Part shown: positions 8,280 to 15,693 of the stretch, piece after piece | Position numbering within the stretch: position 1 is the stretch's first letter | How the letters are laid out: each line of letters opens with the position of its first letter | Assembly (NCBI GenBank): GCA_016215705.1 | Contig: JACRIR010000008.1 | Span: 1-18,403, forward strand | Origin: Candidatus Poribacteria bacterium | GTDB taxonomy: Bacteria > Abyssobacteria > SURF-5 | Reading direction: 5' to 3' | Length of the DNA stretch: 18,403 nt | Made by a program: the position numbers and the translations under genes | Notes under the pieces: model-generated | The model's database searches: none | Told to the model about the DNA's origin: nothing | The model's input: only the letters and a program-made list of their open reading frames with translations

Positions 8280-8480
8280 TTAGATTTTCTCCACGTTCTC
8301 TGCCTTCAGACCTTTCGGCCCGGTGGCCGTCTCGAAGCGAACGCGGTCGTTCTCGGAGAGCGTCTTGAAGCCGCCTCCCTGAATCGACTGATGGTGTACG
8401 AACACATCCGGTCCGCCGTCCTGAGTTATGAAGCCATAACCTTTTTGGTCATTAAACCACTTCACTGTTCCTTCTGGCAT
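8280..8480 (-). CDS. Cold-shock protein (CspA family), copy 2
   Basis: A 66-residue cold-shock-domain protein with RNP1 KGYGFI and RNP2 DVFVHH. The start is ATG 8480 behind AAGGAGGTGA, by the same reasoning as copy 1. It is 94% identical to copy 1 (four substitutions, none in the RNP motifs). It has its own promoter (8621-8649), its own leader with the attenuator-like hairpin (8530-8569), and its own terminator. Two independently driven copies suggest dosage or differential expression. Confidence 0.96.
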   Translation of the reverse strand: MPEGTVKWFNDQKGYGFITQDGGPDVFVHHQSIQGGGFKTLSENDRVRFETATGPKGLKAENVEKI

Positions 8481-8529
8481 AAGTATTGTCACCTCCTTAA
8501 TCTAAATTGAAGTAATGTCCCCTCACAAG

Positions 8530-8569
8530 AAAAAAGCCCGCAAGAGCTAGCAGCAACTCTTGCGGACTT
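8530..8569 (-). promoter_or_regulatory. Intrinsic terminator/attenuator hairpin in the cold-shock leader, copy 2
   Basis: Same structure and position as in copy 1: 13-bp stem (8557-8569 with 8534-8546), 10-nt loop, T-run. The single stem difference from copy 1 changes a U-A pair to U-G, so pairing survives. It lies about 50 nt before the ATG. Confidence 0.75.
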
Positions 8570-8620
8570 GAGCAAACAATGCGATCAACTCACTTACGAA
8601 GAGCTTTACTCCTGGCCATA

Positions 8621-8649
8621 AGTGTAGCACATGTCTCAGCCGTTGTCAA
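8621..8649 (-). promoter_or_regulatory. Sigma-70 promoter of cold-shock gene 2
   Basis: Minus strand: TTGACA (8644-8649), a 17-bp spacer and TACACT (8621-8626). The spacer differs greatly from copy 1 while both hexamers and the spacing are kept. Confidence 0.85.
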
Positions 8650-8679
8650 ACGCGGTGGAATAATAACCGACTTTCGTGC

Positions 8680-8898
8680 CGAAAAGGTTGATCCACGAAG
8701 AGCGCTAAGAAAAGCGAAAGGAGGGAACCGCCGATGAATGCAGATACACGCCGATCAAGAAAAAAGGAAAAGAAGAAGAAGCTAACCACAAAGGTCAGGA
8801 GTTCATTCGTGTAATTCGTCCAATTCGTGATCCAAACTTTTTCTTCTTTGGTTGCGGCTATGCCGCGCTGTGCAAATCTGCGGAATCTGCGGATTCCT
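8680..8898. repeat. Dispersed repeat words upstream of csp copy 2
   Basis: About 220 bp without a gene. Words include gatccacgaagagcgc, 'gccgatgaatgcagatacac' (8731-8750), a purine tract of gaag units, 'attcgtgtaattcgtccaa' (8805-8823) and 'aatctgcggaatctgcgg' (8874-8891). It ends six bases before the acyl-CoA synthetase stop. Confidence 0.6.
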
Positions 8899-8903
8899 AT
8901 GTC

Positions 8904-10775
8904 TTATACAATCCCCACTTCATAGTGGACCGTATAATGTCCGAGCACTGAGTTGATGCGGTCGCGCAGGGTTTGGCCGGAGACGCCGGCGCGGGGCTTG
9001 GCGGTCACGAGCGCGAGGGTGCCGTGGACTTTGTGTTCTTTGACCGAGACCTCGATTGAGTCGGCGATGTCGGCGAGAGTCTTGAGTTCGGTCTCGAAGG
9101 CTTCTTTGATGGCGTCGTAGCGAAGAGCGGGCTTGAAAATCTTGCCGATAGCCGTCATGGGCATCGATGGGATGACGTTGACTCTCTTCGGCAGTGCCGC
9201 TCGCTCGGCGATGTGTTCGCGGCAATACTTCTCGACCTGGGCAGGATCGAGATTTGCGCCCGGCTTTGGCATCACGTACGCCACCGGCACTTCGCCAGCA
9301 TGTTTGTCGGGTCGGCCGACGGCTGCAGCAAGCGCGACGCCGTCTATCTTATAAAGGACTTCTTCGATTATAGCCGGGTCGATATTGTGACCGCCGCGAA
9401 TGATTAGTTCCTTCTTCCGGCCTGTAAGCCAGAGGTAGTGGTCTTCGTCCATGCGGCCCATGTCGCCGGTGTTCAGCCAGTCGCCCTGAACCCACACGCC
9501 TTTGTTGTGAGCCTCGTCGGCGTATCCTTTGAAGACGTTTGGGCCGCGAACCACGACTACTCCGATCTCGTCGGTCTTGCAGTCGCGCACGTAATTGCCC
9601 TTCTCGTCGAGAATGACGGTCTTCATCTCCTGGTAGGGGATTCGCAGGCCGACTGAGCCCACCTTGCGAACGCCGTCACGCGGATTGCACGACGAGACAA
9701 CTGTGCCCTCCGTCAGCCCGTAGCCCTCAAGCAGCTTGAGACCTGTGCGCTCCTCGAACGCGCGAAACACTTGCACCGACAGCGGCGCAGCGCCGCACAT
9801 CGCGTATTGGAGCGAAGAGAGATCGATGCCGTCGGTGGGGACATCGAGCAGCATCGAGAGAACCGTCGGCACGGCCATGAAGGAGTTCACGCGGTATTTC
9901 TCGGCGATTTTGAAGAAGTTCTTGATGATGCCCGGGTCGCGGTAGCCGGTGGGGCTGAGCATCACGACCGACGCGCCGACCGAGAACGGCGCGAGGCCGG
10001 TCAAGAGCGGCGCATTTGCATGGAAGAGGGGGAGGCCGAACATCATTGTGGTACCCTGTGTCAGTTCCAGCGCGACCGCGCACACCATCGCCGAATACAT
10101 TTCGTTCATGTGAATCCGCATTGCGAGTTTCGGCGTGCCGGTCGTGCCGCCGGTATGATACAGCGAGCAAACTTCGTCGGGCGCGAATTGTCGGCCCGAA
10201 TCGAGTTTGTTCGGATTATATTTGTCGATGACCTCGTCGTAACCATAAATGCCATTTGTCTCATCAGAAGGCCCCATCACGCGAACGATTGCCTTGAGGG
10301 TGGGTATGTCCTTGCGAATCTTTTCCACTTTCGTCCAGATGTCCGAGCCCGGATACTCGCCGAGCGCGATGAGGACCTTCGTCTGCGCCGAATTCATGAT
10401 GTCGCGGATTTGGGCCGGCTCGAGCAGCGGATTGATCGGGTTCGCGATGCCGGCGGCTTCGGCGCCCCACAGCGCAAAATGGGTATGCGGCAGATTCGGG
10501 AGGATATACGTCACGACGTCGCGCGGACCGATTCCAAGGTCACAAAAGAGGTTGGCAGTTTGCGTGATACGGCCAAGGAACTGGCGGTAGGGAATTTCCA
10601 TCGGCGTTTCCCACATCTCGCCCGACATTAGGAAATAGAGCGCCACGGCGTCGGGATTCTGTTTTGCGCCGGCACTGATAAGCTCGTATGTGCTTTTTGC
10701 CCTCACGCGCTCGCTGAGGGGGACCGCCTCAATCGCCTTGACGTCGTCGATGTTGCGAAGATTTAGCTTTTCCAT
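8904..10775 (-). CDS. Acyl-CoA synthetase (AMP-forming, ANL superfamily)
   Basis: A 623-residue ATP-dependent enzyme that adenylates a carboxylic acid and transfers it to CoA. The phosphate-binding loop is YHTGGTTGTPK (206-216). The adenylate motif is GYGLTEG (351-357). GDWLNTGD (431-438) and GRKKELIIRGGHNI (452-465) mark the A8 hinge region. The catalytic lysine near the C-terminus is Lys545 in TAIGKIFKP. About 70 residues follow the usual A10 lysine, longer than typical medium-chain ligases, and carry no motif I know. It is similar to the PRK07529-type acyl-CoA synthetases. Substrate chain length or aromatic preference is not readable. ATG 10775 is preceded by GGAG at 9 nt. It stands alone between repeat regions, so any link to the FadH-type enzyme is functional inference. 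Confidence 0.93.
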   Translation of the reverse strand: MEKLNLRNIDDVKAIEAVPLSERVRAKSTYELISAGAKQNPDAVALYFLMSGEMWETPMEIPYRQFLGRITQTANLFCDLGIGPRDVVTYILPNLPHTHFALWGAEAAGIANPINPLLEPAQIRDIMNSAQTKVLIALGEYPGSDIWTKVEKIRKDIPTLKAIVRVMGPSDETNGIYGYDEVIDKYNPNKLDSGRQFAPDEVCSLYHTGGTTGTPKLAMRIHMNEMYSAMVCAVALELTQGTTMMFGLPLFHANAPLLTGLAPFSVGASVVMLSPTGYRDPGIIKNFFKIAEKYRVNSFMAVPTVLSMLLDVPTDGIDLSSLQYAMCGAAPLSVQVFRAFEERTGLKLLEGYGLTEGTVVSSCNPRDGVRKVGSVGLRIPYQEMKTVILDEKGNYVRDCKTDEIGVVVVRGPNVFKGYADEAHNKGVWVQGDWLNTGDMGRMDEDHYLWLTGRKKELIIRGGHNIDPAIIEEVLYKIDGVALAAAVGRPDKHAGEVPVAYVMPKPGANLDPAQVEKYCREHIAERAALPKRVNVIPSMPMTAIGKIFKPALRYDAIKEAFETELKTLADIADSIEVSVKEHKVHGTLALVTAKPRAGVSGQTLRDRINSVLGHYTVHYEVGIV

Positions 10776-10795
10776 TTGGATTTACTCCGTTTTCT

Positions 10796-11345
10796 CAATA
10801 CAAAGAAGAGGTCGGATTACGAATCACACGAATTGGAAACGAATGACACAAATGAATTCTACCACAAAGTCACAAAGTCACAAAGAAGGAATTTCTGGAA
10901 CGCAAATTATACGAATTCAGACACGAACTTGAAACTGCAAACAAAGAACCTTGATCTTCACCGTGGAGTACACGGCGCAGCGAAGCCGCAACCAATCAAA
11001 AGAAAGAAAAAACTTTGGATCACGAATGTCAGGAATCACGCAAGGCCCGAGACGAATTATACGAATCAAATCCAAGAAGAAGAGGAAGACTTTCTTTGGA
11101 ACACGAATTACACAAATTACACGAACACAGACTCCTCAGTGTCATCCCCGCGAAAGCGGAAATCCATTTAAGAACAACGAATTATGAAGATATGTTTTTG
11201 AAAATCACGACAGGAATTCACGTTTTTGAAAAGGAGTAGTACGGAGAACCCGCACTACCTCATCTGCGTTGCGAAATCTGCGGATTCGGACACAAGCCCC
11301 CCTTCTTCCTGTTCCTTTCGCCTTACTCCTTTCGCCTTTCGCCTG
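10796..11345. repeat. Repeat-rich intergenic region
   Basis: 550 bp without a gene. Elements: 'cacgaattggaaacgaatg' (about 10827-10845), three 'gtcacaaa' units (10864-10884), a 46-bp element at 11014-11059 also found at 14309-14354 with 5 mismatches, a 31-bp 'ggaacacgaattacac' element at 11096-11126 also found at 15904-15934, 'gtcatccccgcgaaagcgg' (about 11142-11160), and 'cctttcgcctttcgcc' (about 11328-11343). Frames here translate to low-complexity Asn/Thr/Tyr-rich sequence. Confidence 0.7.
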
Positions 11346-11351
11346 TTCTTG

Positions 11352-13289
11352 CTACCGCGGAATAATGGGCAAATCTATGGCGGAAGCGTGGGCCGCGTTT
11401 CTCTGAAATTCCAGTGTCGGAGGCGGATCGGTTTTCAGCAACGCGAAGTGGTCCTTGTCCGCCCCGGCAATCGCGACGCGCATGGAATGACCTTTCTTGA
11501 ATAAATAGGAAGTGGGCAGCAAATCGAACGTGAGTTCCGCCACTTCACCGGGTACAAGCGGCTCTGCGTCCTTTTTCTTGAATGTGTGATAAGGGTCGGG
11601 TATCCAATAGGGAGGCTTTTCGTCGCTCACCTTGCGGTGGAGCGCCCGAAGTTCGCCTTCTGTGACGTAGGTGACGTGACCCGCCGGGTCAACGTCCTCG
11701 AGGTACACAAAGAAGTTTCCATCATCAGCCGTGGAGGTCACGAATAGTTTGACGATGGGGTGACCCGTCACTTCCATATCCTCGCCCAGCGGAGCGCCGG
11801 TATAGCGCAGGAGCTTTCCGTCGTCCTCGGTTCTATTGGGGTATCCCCATACGACGTCTCCGCGGGGTCCGGTCAAGGAATTCCAGTGCGCGATGTCCCC
11901 CGTTCCGGCCGAATAGTCCACGATGTATGTGTCGTGTCCAGCGTCGTCGGAGGGTTTGGTTTCTGAAAGTCCTGCGTCAGACGAGAAGTACAGAGTTCGG
12001 AGTTGTTGATTTGGAAGCGGCCACGTGTCGGCGGATTTCCATTTTTCCTCGCCCATTGTGAAATAGTAGATGGGCTTCTCCTCCATGATGCCATTCCGGA
12101 TGCCCTTAAGGTGGTAGTCGAAGAACCGCAACATTTCAAGGTTGTGGTTGAATTCAGGCTTGTGAGAAGTTCCCCACGGACTGATTCCATGCCTTCCGCC
12201 GTGATCCCACGGGCCGATGATAAGTTTTTTTGAATTCTCGAGAGTCAGGTATTTTTCTATGGCCGCGCGTTGATACGCTCCATCATACCAACCGGAATAG
12301 AAATAGATGGCGGCGCCCGAGGACTCCAACTTGTCAACAAACGAGGATGAACTCATCATGTCGGCAGTGCCTACGCCGGAGGGGCTGACGTCGTCGCGGA
12401 ACGTGACCCCGAGCGCCTCTTTGTGAACATCGTTATTGTTTGCGTGGTCGCGGATGGCTGCGGCAAGGAGCGATCCGTCTTTGTCATCATCGACCGGTTT
12501 GATCCCTTTCACCATCATGCGCACCTTCGGGCCGTATTTGGCGGTGATGGTGTTCGTGTCAATCGCGTGATTGCCGGCCGCCCATGTTTCCGTGAACCAC
12601 GTCTGGTGTATCCCTCCGGGAAACCCGATGTCGTTATACACGTCAAAAAATGAAAATCGCGGGGCAACGGCCTTGACGGCGGGATGGTTATTGACCAGTA
12701 AGAATTCGCTCGTCGAGCCTGTATAGGAAGTGCCAAAACTGCCGACTTTTCCGTCAGACCATGGCTGGCGAATGATCCAGTTCACGATTTCTCCGCCGTC
12801 CTTCACCTCATCCGCCGGGAGCTCGTACGGCCTGCTGCCGAACGATGCGGCAGACCCTCGCGCATCAATACTTACCCACGCATAACCATACGACACGAAG
12901 AATCGTATGGATTTCGCCACCTCTGTCGGCGCGCGCTTGAGGGAGAACGGCCATTTGTATTCAAGAGAGCGGATGTAGCGAGTCTGGTAGAGGATGGTGG
13001 GAATTTTCTCGCTGTCGGGTAGTCCCTTCGGCAAATGAAGGTCGACGGCGATCTTGACGCCGTCTCGCATGGTCAGATAGAACGAAGTGGTCTGTACATC
13101 CCTATATTTCGGGAAGCTGTATCCTGAATACCGTCCGGGAGCGCTTACCTTTTCTTTCGACAAATCAGCTTGTCGGCGCGCATGTTGGCCGGTGACACAA
13201 CCGGCGAGACCTATCGCGATTCCCAACACGAGGATGAGGAAGAAAGTCTTCCGCGAGCTGAAACCCCATTTATTCCGAACCATGTTCAT
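11352..13289 (-). CDS. Lipoprotein CocE/NonD-family hydrolase (S15-type)
   Basis: A 645-residue exported alpha/beta hydrolase. The start is ATG 13289, 8 nt behind AAGGAG; an ATG 30 bp further up lacks a ribosome site. Residues 1-31 form a lipoprotein signal with lipobox LAGC and Cys31 as the lipidated residue, so it is membrane-anchored in the envelope. The triad by family alignment is Ser188 in GTSYTG, Asp336 in SGWYDGAY and His363 in GPWDHGG. The oxyanion region is IDARGSAASFG (141-151). The C-terminal half (about 430-645) is the jelly-roll domain of X-Pro dipeptidyl-peptidase/CocE proteins. Known members cleave cocaine, cephalosporin esters or X-Pro peptides, and many are unassigned esterases or amidases. 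The substrate here is unknown. It follows the ferredoxin-nitroreductase after 123 bp on the same strand. Confidence 0.92.
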   Translation of the reverse strand: MNMVRNKWGFSSRKTFFLILVLGIAIGLAGCVTGQHARRQADLSKEKVSAPGRYSGYSFPKYRDVQTTSFYLTMRDGVKIAVDLHLPKGLPDSEKIPTILYQTRYIRSLEYKWPFSLKRAPTEVAKSIRFFVSYGYAWVSIDARGSAASFGSRPYELPADEVKDGGEIVNWIIRQPWSDGKVGSFGTSYTGSTSEFLLVNNHPAVKAVAPRFSFFDVYNDIGFPGGIHQTWFTETWAAGNHAIDTNTITAKYGPKVRMMVKGIKPVDDDKDGSLLAAAIRDHANNNDVHKEALGVTFRDDVSPSGVGTADMMSSSSFVDKLESSGAAIYFYSGWYDGAYQRAAIEKYLTLENSKKLIIGPWDHGGRHGISPWGTSHKPEFNHNLEMLRFFDYHLKGIRNGIMEEKPIYYFTMGEEKWKSADTWPLPNQQLRTLYFSSDAGLSETKPSDDAGHDTYIVDYSAGTGDIAHWNSLTGPRGDVVWGYPNRTEDDGKLLRYTGAPLGEDMEVTGHPIVKLFVTSTADDGNFFVYLEDVDPAGHVTYVTEGELRALHRKVSDEKPPYWIPDPYHTFKKKDAEPLVPGEVAELTFDLLPTSYLFKKGHSMRVAIAGADKDHFALLKTDPPPTLEFQRNAAHASAIDLPIIPR

Positions 13290-13309
13290 TTGCCAGACTC
13301 CTTTCCGGC

Positions 13310-13325
13310 AGAGAGACATCTCTCT
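13310..13325. repeat. Perfect 16-bp inverted repeat just upstream of the hydrolase ribosome site
   Basis: agagagacatctctct: 7-bp arms with a 2-bp centre, lying about 20 bp before the start codon. It could be an operator or a weak leader hairpin. There is no further evidence. Confidence 0.4.
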
Positions 13326-13385
13326 AAGTTTGACAGTTTGCCGGTTTGACAGTCTGGGAGTTCAAACTCCAAACTGCCAAACACA
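13326..13385. repeat. 'gacagtttg' direct and inverted repeats
   Basis: Two direct units tttgacagt, one inverted counterpart (caaactgccaaac), and a central palindrome ggagttcaaactcc (about 13358-13371). They fill the spacer between the hydrolase and the nitroreductase. On the minus strand the outer arms could form a stem, but no T-run follows, so I do not call it a terminator. Confidence 0.5.
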
Positions 13386-13412
13386 CAAACCTCTTCTTGG
13401 CCTTTCGCCTTC

Positions 13413-14282
13413 CTATTCCCATCTTGTCTTGATCGGGTTCCTATCGACGGTTCTGAGATAAGCGAGTTTCGGGTAGCCCATGATGACGACGCTGTAGACT
13501 TCGTGTCCGGGCGGCAGCTTCAACTCTTCGGACACGGGCTGATACATCTTGGCGGCCATCTCGAAGAGGCCGATGTAGGTGGCCTCCAATCCCATGGTCC
13601 GGGCCGTCAGACTCATGGTTGTCGAGGCAATGACGCAGTCGTCTTTGGGCGTGCGGGTCTGTGAATGTGAATGGAAAATAACAACGGCAGGCGCTTTGTA
13701 GAAGACGGGGTCGTAACCCGCAGCGCGAGCCATGCTCAAGCGGTTCTTGTAATTGGCCAGAATCTGCATTGTTTCCAGGCTCGCAATCGATTCCGTTTCC
13801 CTGCCCTTCATTTCCTCTAGCGTTTTCTCGGCGCCCTCGCCCATTTGGATGAAGAAATCGACCGTCAAGTCCGATAGCTTTTGTCGCTTCTTCGGGTTCT
13901 GGGCGACGATAGCCCGGACGGTTTGGGCGTTGCCGCCAGTCGGAGCATAACGGCAAACGTCGATAAGTTTTTCCAGGATTTCCCTCGGGATATCTTTGTC
14001 TTTGAAGTGGCGGTGGCTTCTTCTTGCGCGGATGAAGCGAATGAACGCATCCGTCTCGAAGGTCGCATTGTCGCCAATCTCGACGAAATTGCTCATGTCC
14101 ATCTTATGGTGGACGATTGCTCCTTCCGGGCAAAGAGACACGCAATGGCCGCAGAGGCTGCAACTGTTCTCGTCAGCATGCGCGGTTACCACGCTGTCCT
14201 GTTTTGAGAAGGAGAACGGACACCTGAGCGCGCATATGCCGCACTCGCTGCATTTGTCTTTGTCGATTGTAACCCAACCCAT
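13413..14282 (-). CDS. Ferredoxin-nitroreductase fusion protein
   Basis: A 289-residue cytosolic protein starting at ATG 14282 (AGGAGG at 8 nt). The frame is open 45 bp further, without a ribosome site. Residues 1-55 are a two-cluster 4Fe-4S ferredoxin domain: Cys11, 14, 17, 21 (CSECGICALRCP) and Cys41, 44, 47, 51 (CSLCGHCVSLCP). Residues 78-289 are a nitroreductase-type FMN domain, with the phosphate-contacting RRSHRHF at 87-93 and APTGGNAQ at about 116-123. The fusion lets a low-potential ferredoxin feed electrons straight to the FMN, usual in anaerobes. The natural substrate is unknown. The AbrB-like gene lies 126 bp upstream on the same strand and may be in the same transcript. Confidence 0.93.
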   Translation of the reverse strand: MGWVTIDKDKCSECGICALRCPFSFSKQDSVVTAHADENSCSLCGHCVSLCPEGAIVHHKMDMSNFVEIGDNATFETDAFIRFIRARRSHRHFKDKDIPREILEKLIDVCRYAPTGGNAQTVRAIVAQNPKKRQKLSDLTVDFFIQMGEGAEKTLEEMKGRETESIASLETMQILANYKNRLSMARAAGYDPVFYKAPAVVIFHSHSQTRTPKDDCVIASTTMSLTARTMGLEATYIGLFEMAAKMYQPVSEELKLPPGHEVYSVVIMGYPKLAYLRTVDRNPIKTRWE

Positions 14283-14308
14283 TGTTCGAACCTCCTCATA
14301 GTCCAACT

Positions 14309-14354
14309 CTTGGAACACGAATGTCACGAATCGCGCAAGGCGCGAGACGAATTA
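14309..14354. repeat. 46-bp dispersed element, second copy
   Basis: It matches 11014-11059 with 5 mismatches in 46 and a more diverged copy at 15609-15650. Here the centre gains a small hairpin, tcgcgc-aag-gcgcga, not conserved in the first copy. It sits between the AbrB-like and nitroreductase genes. Confidence 0.7.
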
Positions 14355-14408
14355 CGAATATAGGCTCGTGAGTATCAGTCGAGCAAAAGCGAAAACCCAT
14401 GTCTTCGT

Positions 14409-14696
14409 TCATTCGGTCAGCATTTGCGCTATTGGTCCGAGCATTTCGCGGGCGGACTCCGCGAATTGGTCGGCCTTGACGAGCGTGAGCCGGGAGATTC
14501 TGTCGCCCGACTCGCAAGCGATTAGTGCAAGCTTGTCGCCTGACTTCAACCCCGCTTTGTCTCTGATCTCTTTTGGTAAGAGTATCTGCCCTCTGGCGTC
14601 GAGCGTGACGAGCGCTTCGATTTTGCAGCAAGGCGTTGGCGCTGAGTCCCCTTCCGTTCCGGCTGTTTGCGGGGCGTCTTTTGTGCGTCTTATCAT
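14409..14696 (-). CDS. AbrB/SpoVT-fold DNA-binding protein, HgcC-like
   Basis: A 95-residue protein starting at ATG 14696 (MIRRTKDAPQ). An upstream ATG at 14714 is part of the ribosome site ATGGAGGTGA and is unlikely to be used. The core VTLDARGQILLPKEIRDKAGLKSGDKLAL (about 30-58, split motif ARGQILLPKEIRDKAG) is a swapped-hairpin AbrB/MazE domain. A Cys-Cys pair (23-24) precedes it, and the C-terminus ends in a helix with ESAREMLGPIAQML. From memory this architecture, CCK-x-E then RGQ-x-LPKE then a C-terminal 'LGP', matches the HgcAB-associated protein HgcC and relatives near arsenite-methyltransferase-like genes. No hgcA or hgcB is in the window. Role: a likely transcriptional regulator, targets unknown. 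Confidence 0.85.
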   Translation of the reverse strand: MIRRTKDAPQTAGTEGDSAPTPCCKIEALVTLDARGQILLPKEIRDKAGLKSGDKLALIACESGDRISRLTLVKADQFAESAREMLGPIAQMLTE

Positions 14697-14731
14697 TTCA
14701 ACTTTCACCTCCATATTACGCGCGTTGTTCC

Positions 14732-14758
14732 GTATTTTCTGTATTTTCAGTATTTGCC
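14732..14758 (-). repeat. Three tandem 9-bp AT-rich repeats in the AbrB-like leader
   Basis: Plus-strand units gtattttct, gtattttca and gtatttgcc lie between the predicted transcription start (near 14756) and the ribosome site. AbrB-fold proteins often bind AT-rich repeats, so an autoregulatory operator is possible. Similar 'tttctccgtattt' words occur in the repeat field (about 15280-15296), so it may be a repeat fragment. Confidence 0.5.
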
Positions 14759-14762
14759 GAAG

Positions 14763-14791
14763 ACTCTACCATAAGGGGTTCTGTCTGTCAA
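14763..14791 (-). promoter_or_regulatory. Sigma-70 promoter of the AbrB-like gene
   Basis: Minus strand: TTGACA (14786-14791), a 17-bp spacer and TAGAGT (14763-14768). The leader would be about 60 nt. Confidence 0.75.
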
Positions 14792-14792
14792 G

Positions 14793-15510
14793 TCGGCCAG
14801 AAACGGAGGCGAAAGGCGAAGGGCGAAAAGCGAAAGGGGCACAAGGCAGAAAATCGAAAGTCGAGAATCGAAAGTGGAGACATTCGATTTCGGATTGGAA
14901 GGAACTGAACGGGAATCCCGCGAGGCGCGGGAATTCGCAAGGCTCAGCCACGCCGATGAGCGCGCATGAACACCGATAGAATGCAGGGCGAAAGGGGCCG
15001 ACAGGCAACGATAAACGATGAAGCGAAAAGAGAGATCGCAAAGGGCAAAAGAACACGATTTTCCTTTGTAAGTCGTTGTCGCATAAGGCTGTAACGCATG
15101 TTTCGGCGCGTGACGCATGATTGTCATTAGTTCGCTAGTAAAGAGAATATAGGTGATAGGTAAATGGCGGCTTACGCCACTCCCGATTTTGGATTCTAGA
15201 TTTTGGATTTTGGATTGAAAAGAAGAAGAGGAGACGCAAATGTGGCAAATGCGCAATAAAGGGGACAGATTCATTGGTGTTTTCTCCGTATTTACTTTGT
15301 AAGCCATTGTCGCACAGGGAGATGACACAAATGACACAAGCATGACACAAGCATGACACAAAGAACAAGCAGGCGAAAGGCGAAGGGGCAAAGGCGAAAG
15401 GGAGTATGGAAATAGAGTGTTGGCAGAGGCTTCCGGAGGGCCAGGATGGACAGATTGGCGCGGGTTTTTGGAGAAATATGACACAAGTGACGCAAATGAC
15501 ACAAGGAATC
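14793..15510. repeat. Repeat field A
   Basis: No gene. Elements: 'aggcgaaaggcgaagggcg' (about 14806-14824), 'cgaaagtcgagaatcgaaag' (about 14853-14872), 'gccgatgagcgcgcatgaac' (14952-14971), a 25-bp pair ctttgtaagYcRttgtcgca at about 15065-15088 and 15296-15319, 'attctagattttggattttg' (about 15192-15211), and tandem 'gacacaa' units (15323-15361, 15480-15503). Long frames through it translate to Ser/Leu/Pro/Cys-rich low-complexity sequence. Confidence 0.7.
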
Positions 15511-15693
15511 GTGTTTCGTCTGAAAATCTTTACAGATCAGTCGTCTGAAACGAATTTCTTGAGCCATAAAGGACCCAGAGTTCACTGAGAGATTATTTTC
15601 AGAAGAGAACTGGAACACGAATGACGTGAATCGCGGAGTGCGGGACGGCCACGCAGGCGTGAGGACCCGGATGGACGGCTTTGTGATTTTCAT
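15292..15693 (-). pseudogene. 5' stump of a gene fused to repeat-derived sequence
   Basis: ATG 15693 has a good Shine-Dalgarno (GGGAGAAAGGA) and a promoter-like pair about 60 bp upstream. The first 18 or so codons read like a genuine N-terminus (MKITKPSIRVLTPAWPSR). From codon 19 the frame enters the plus-strand 'tggaacacgaatgacgtgaa' repeat read backwards, and it continues for 133 codons through repeats, giving Cys/His/Leu-rich sequence (LCHLRHLCHIS). I infer that a real gene lost its body and the stump now reads into repeats. I do not recognise the original family with confidence. Confidence 0.4.

Larger units (their letters stand above)
7541..8649 (-). repeat. Tandem segmental duplication carrying two promoter-leader-csp-terminator units
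   Basis: Unit 1 (7541-7968) and unit 2 (8221-8649) align end to end, from the downstream terminator to the -35 box. By eye I count about 9 differences in the 201-nt coding part and about 5 in the 128-nt leader. The promoter spacers, the terminator loops and the 250 bp between the units have diverged much more. The intervening DNA (7990-8200) holds only repeat words. Confidence 0.85.

Noticed and set aside
15320-15362. CRISPR array candidate made of 'gacacaag' repeats
   Set aside because: Units are only 7-10 bp with no spacers of constant length and no cas genes.
14747-15502. Long minus-strand open frame of about 250 codons in repeat field A
   Set aside because: Its translation is Ser/Leu/Pro/Cys-rich repetition of the repeat words, and it has no family resemblance. 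It is an artefact of stop-poor repeats.
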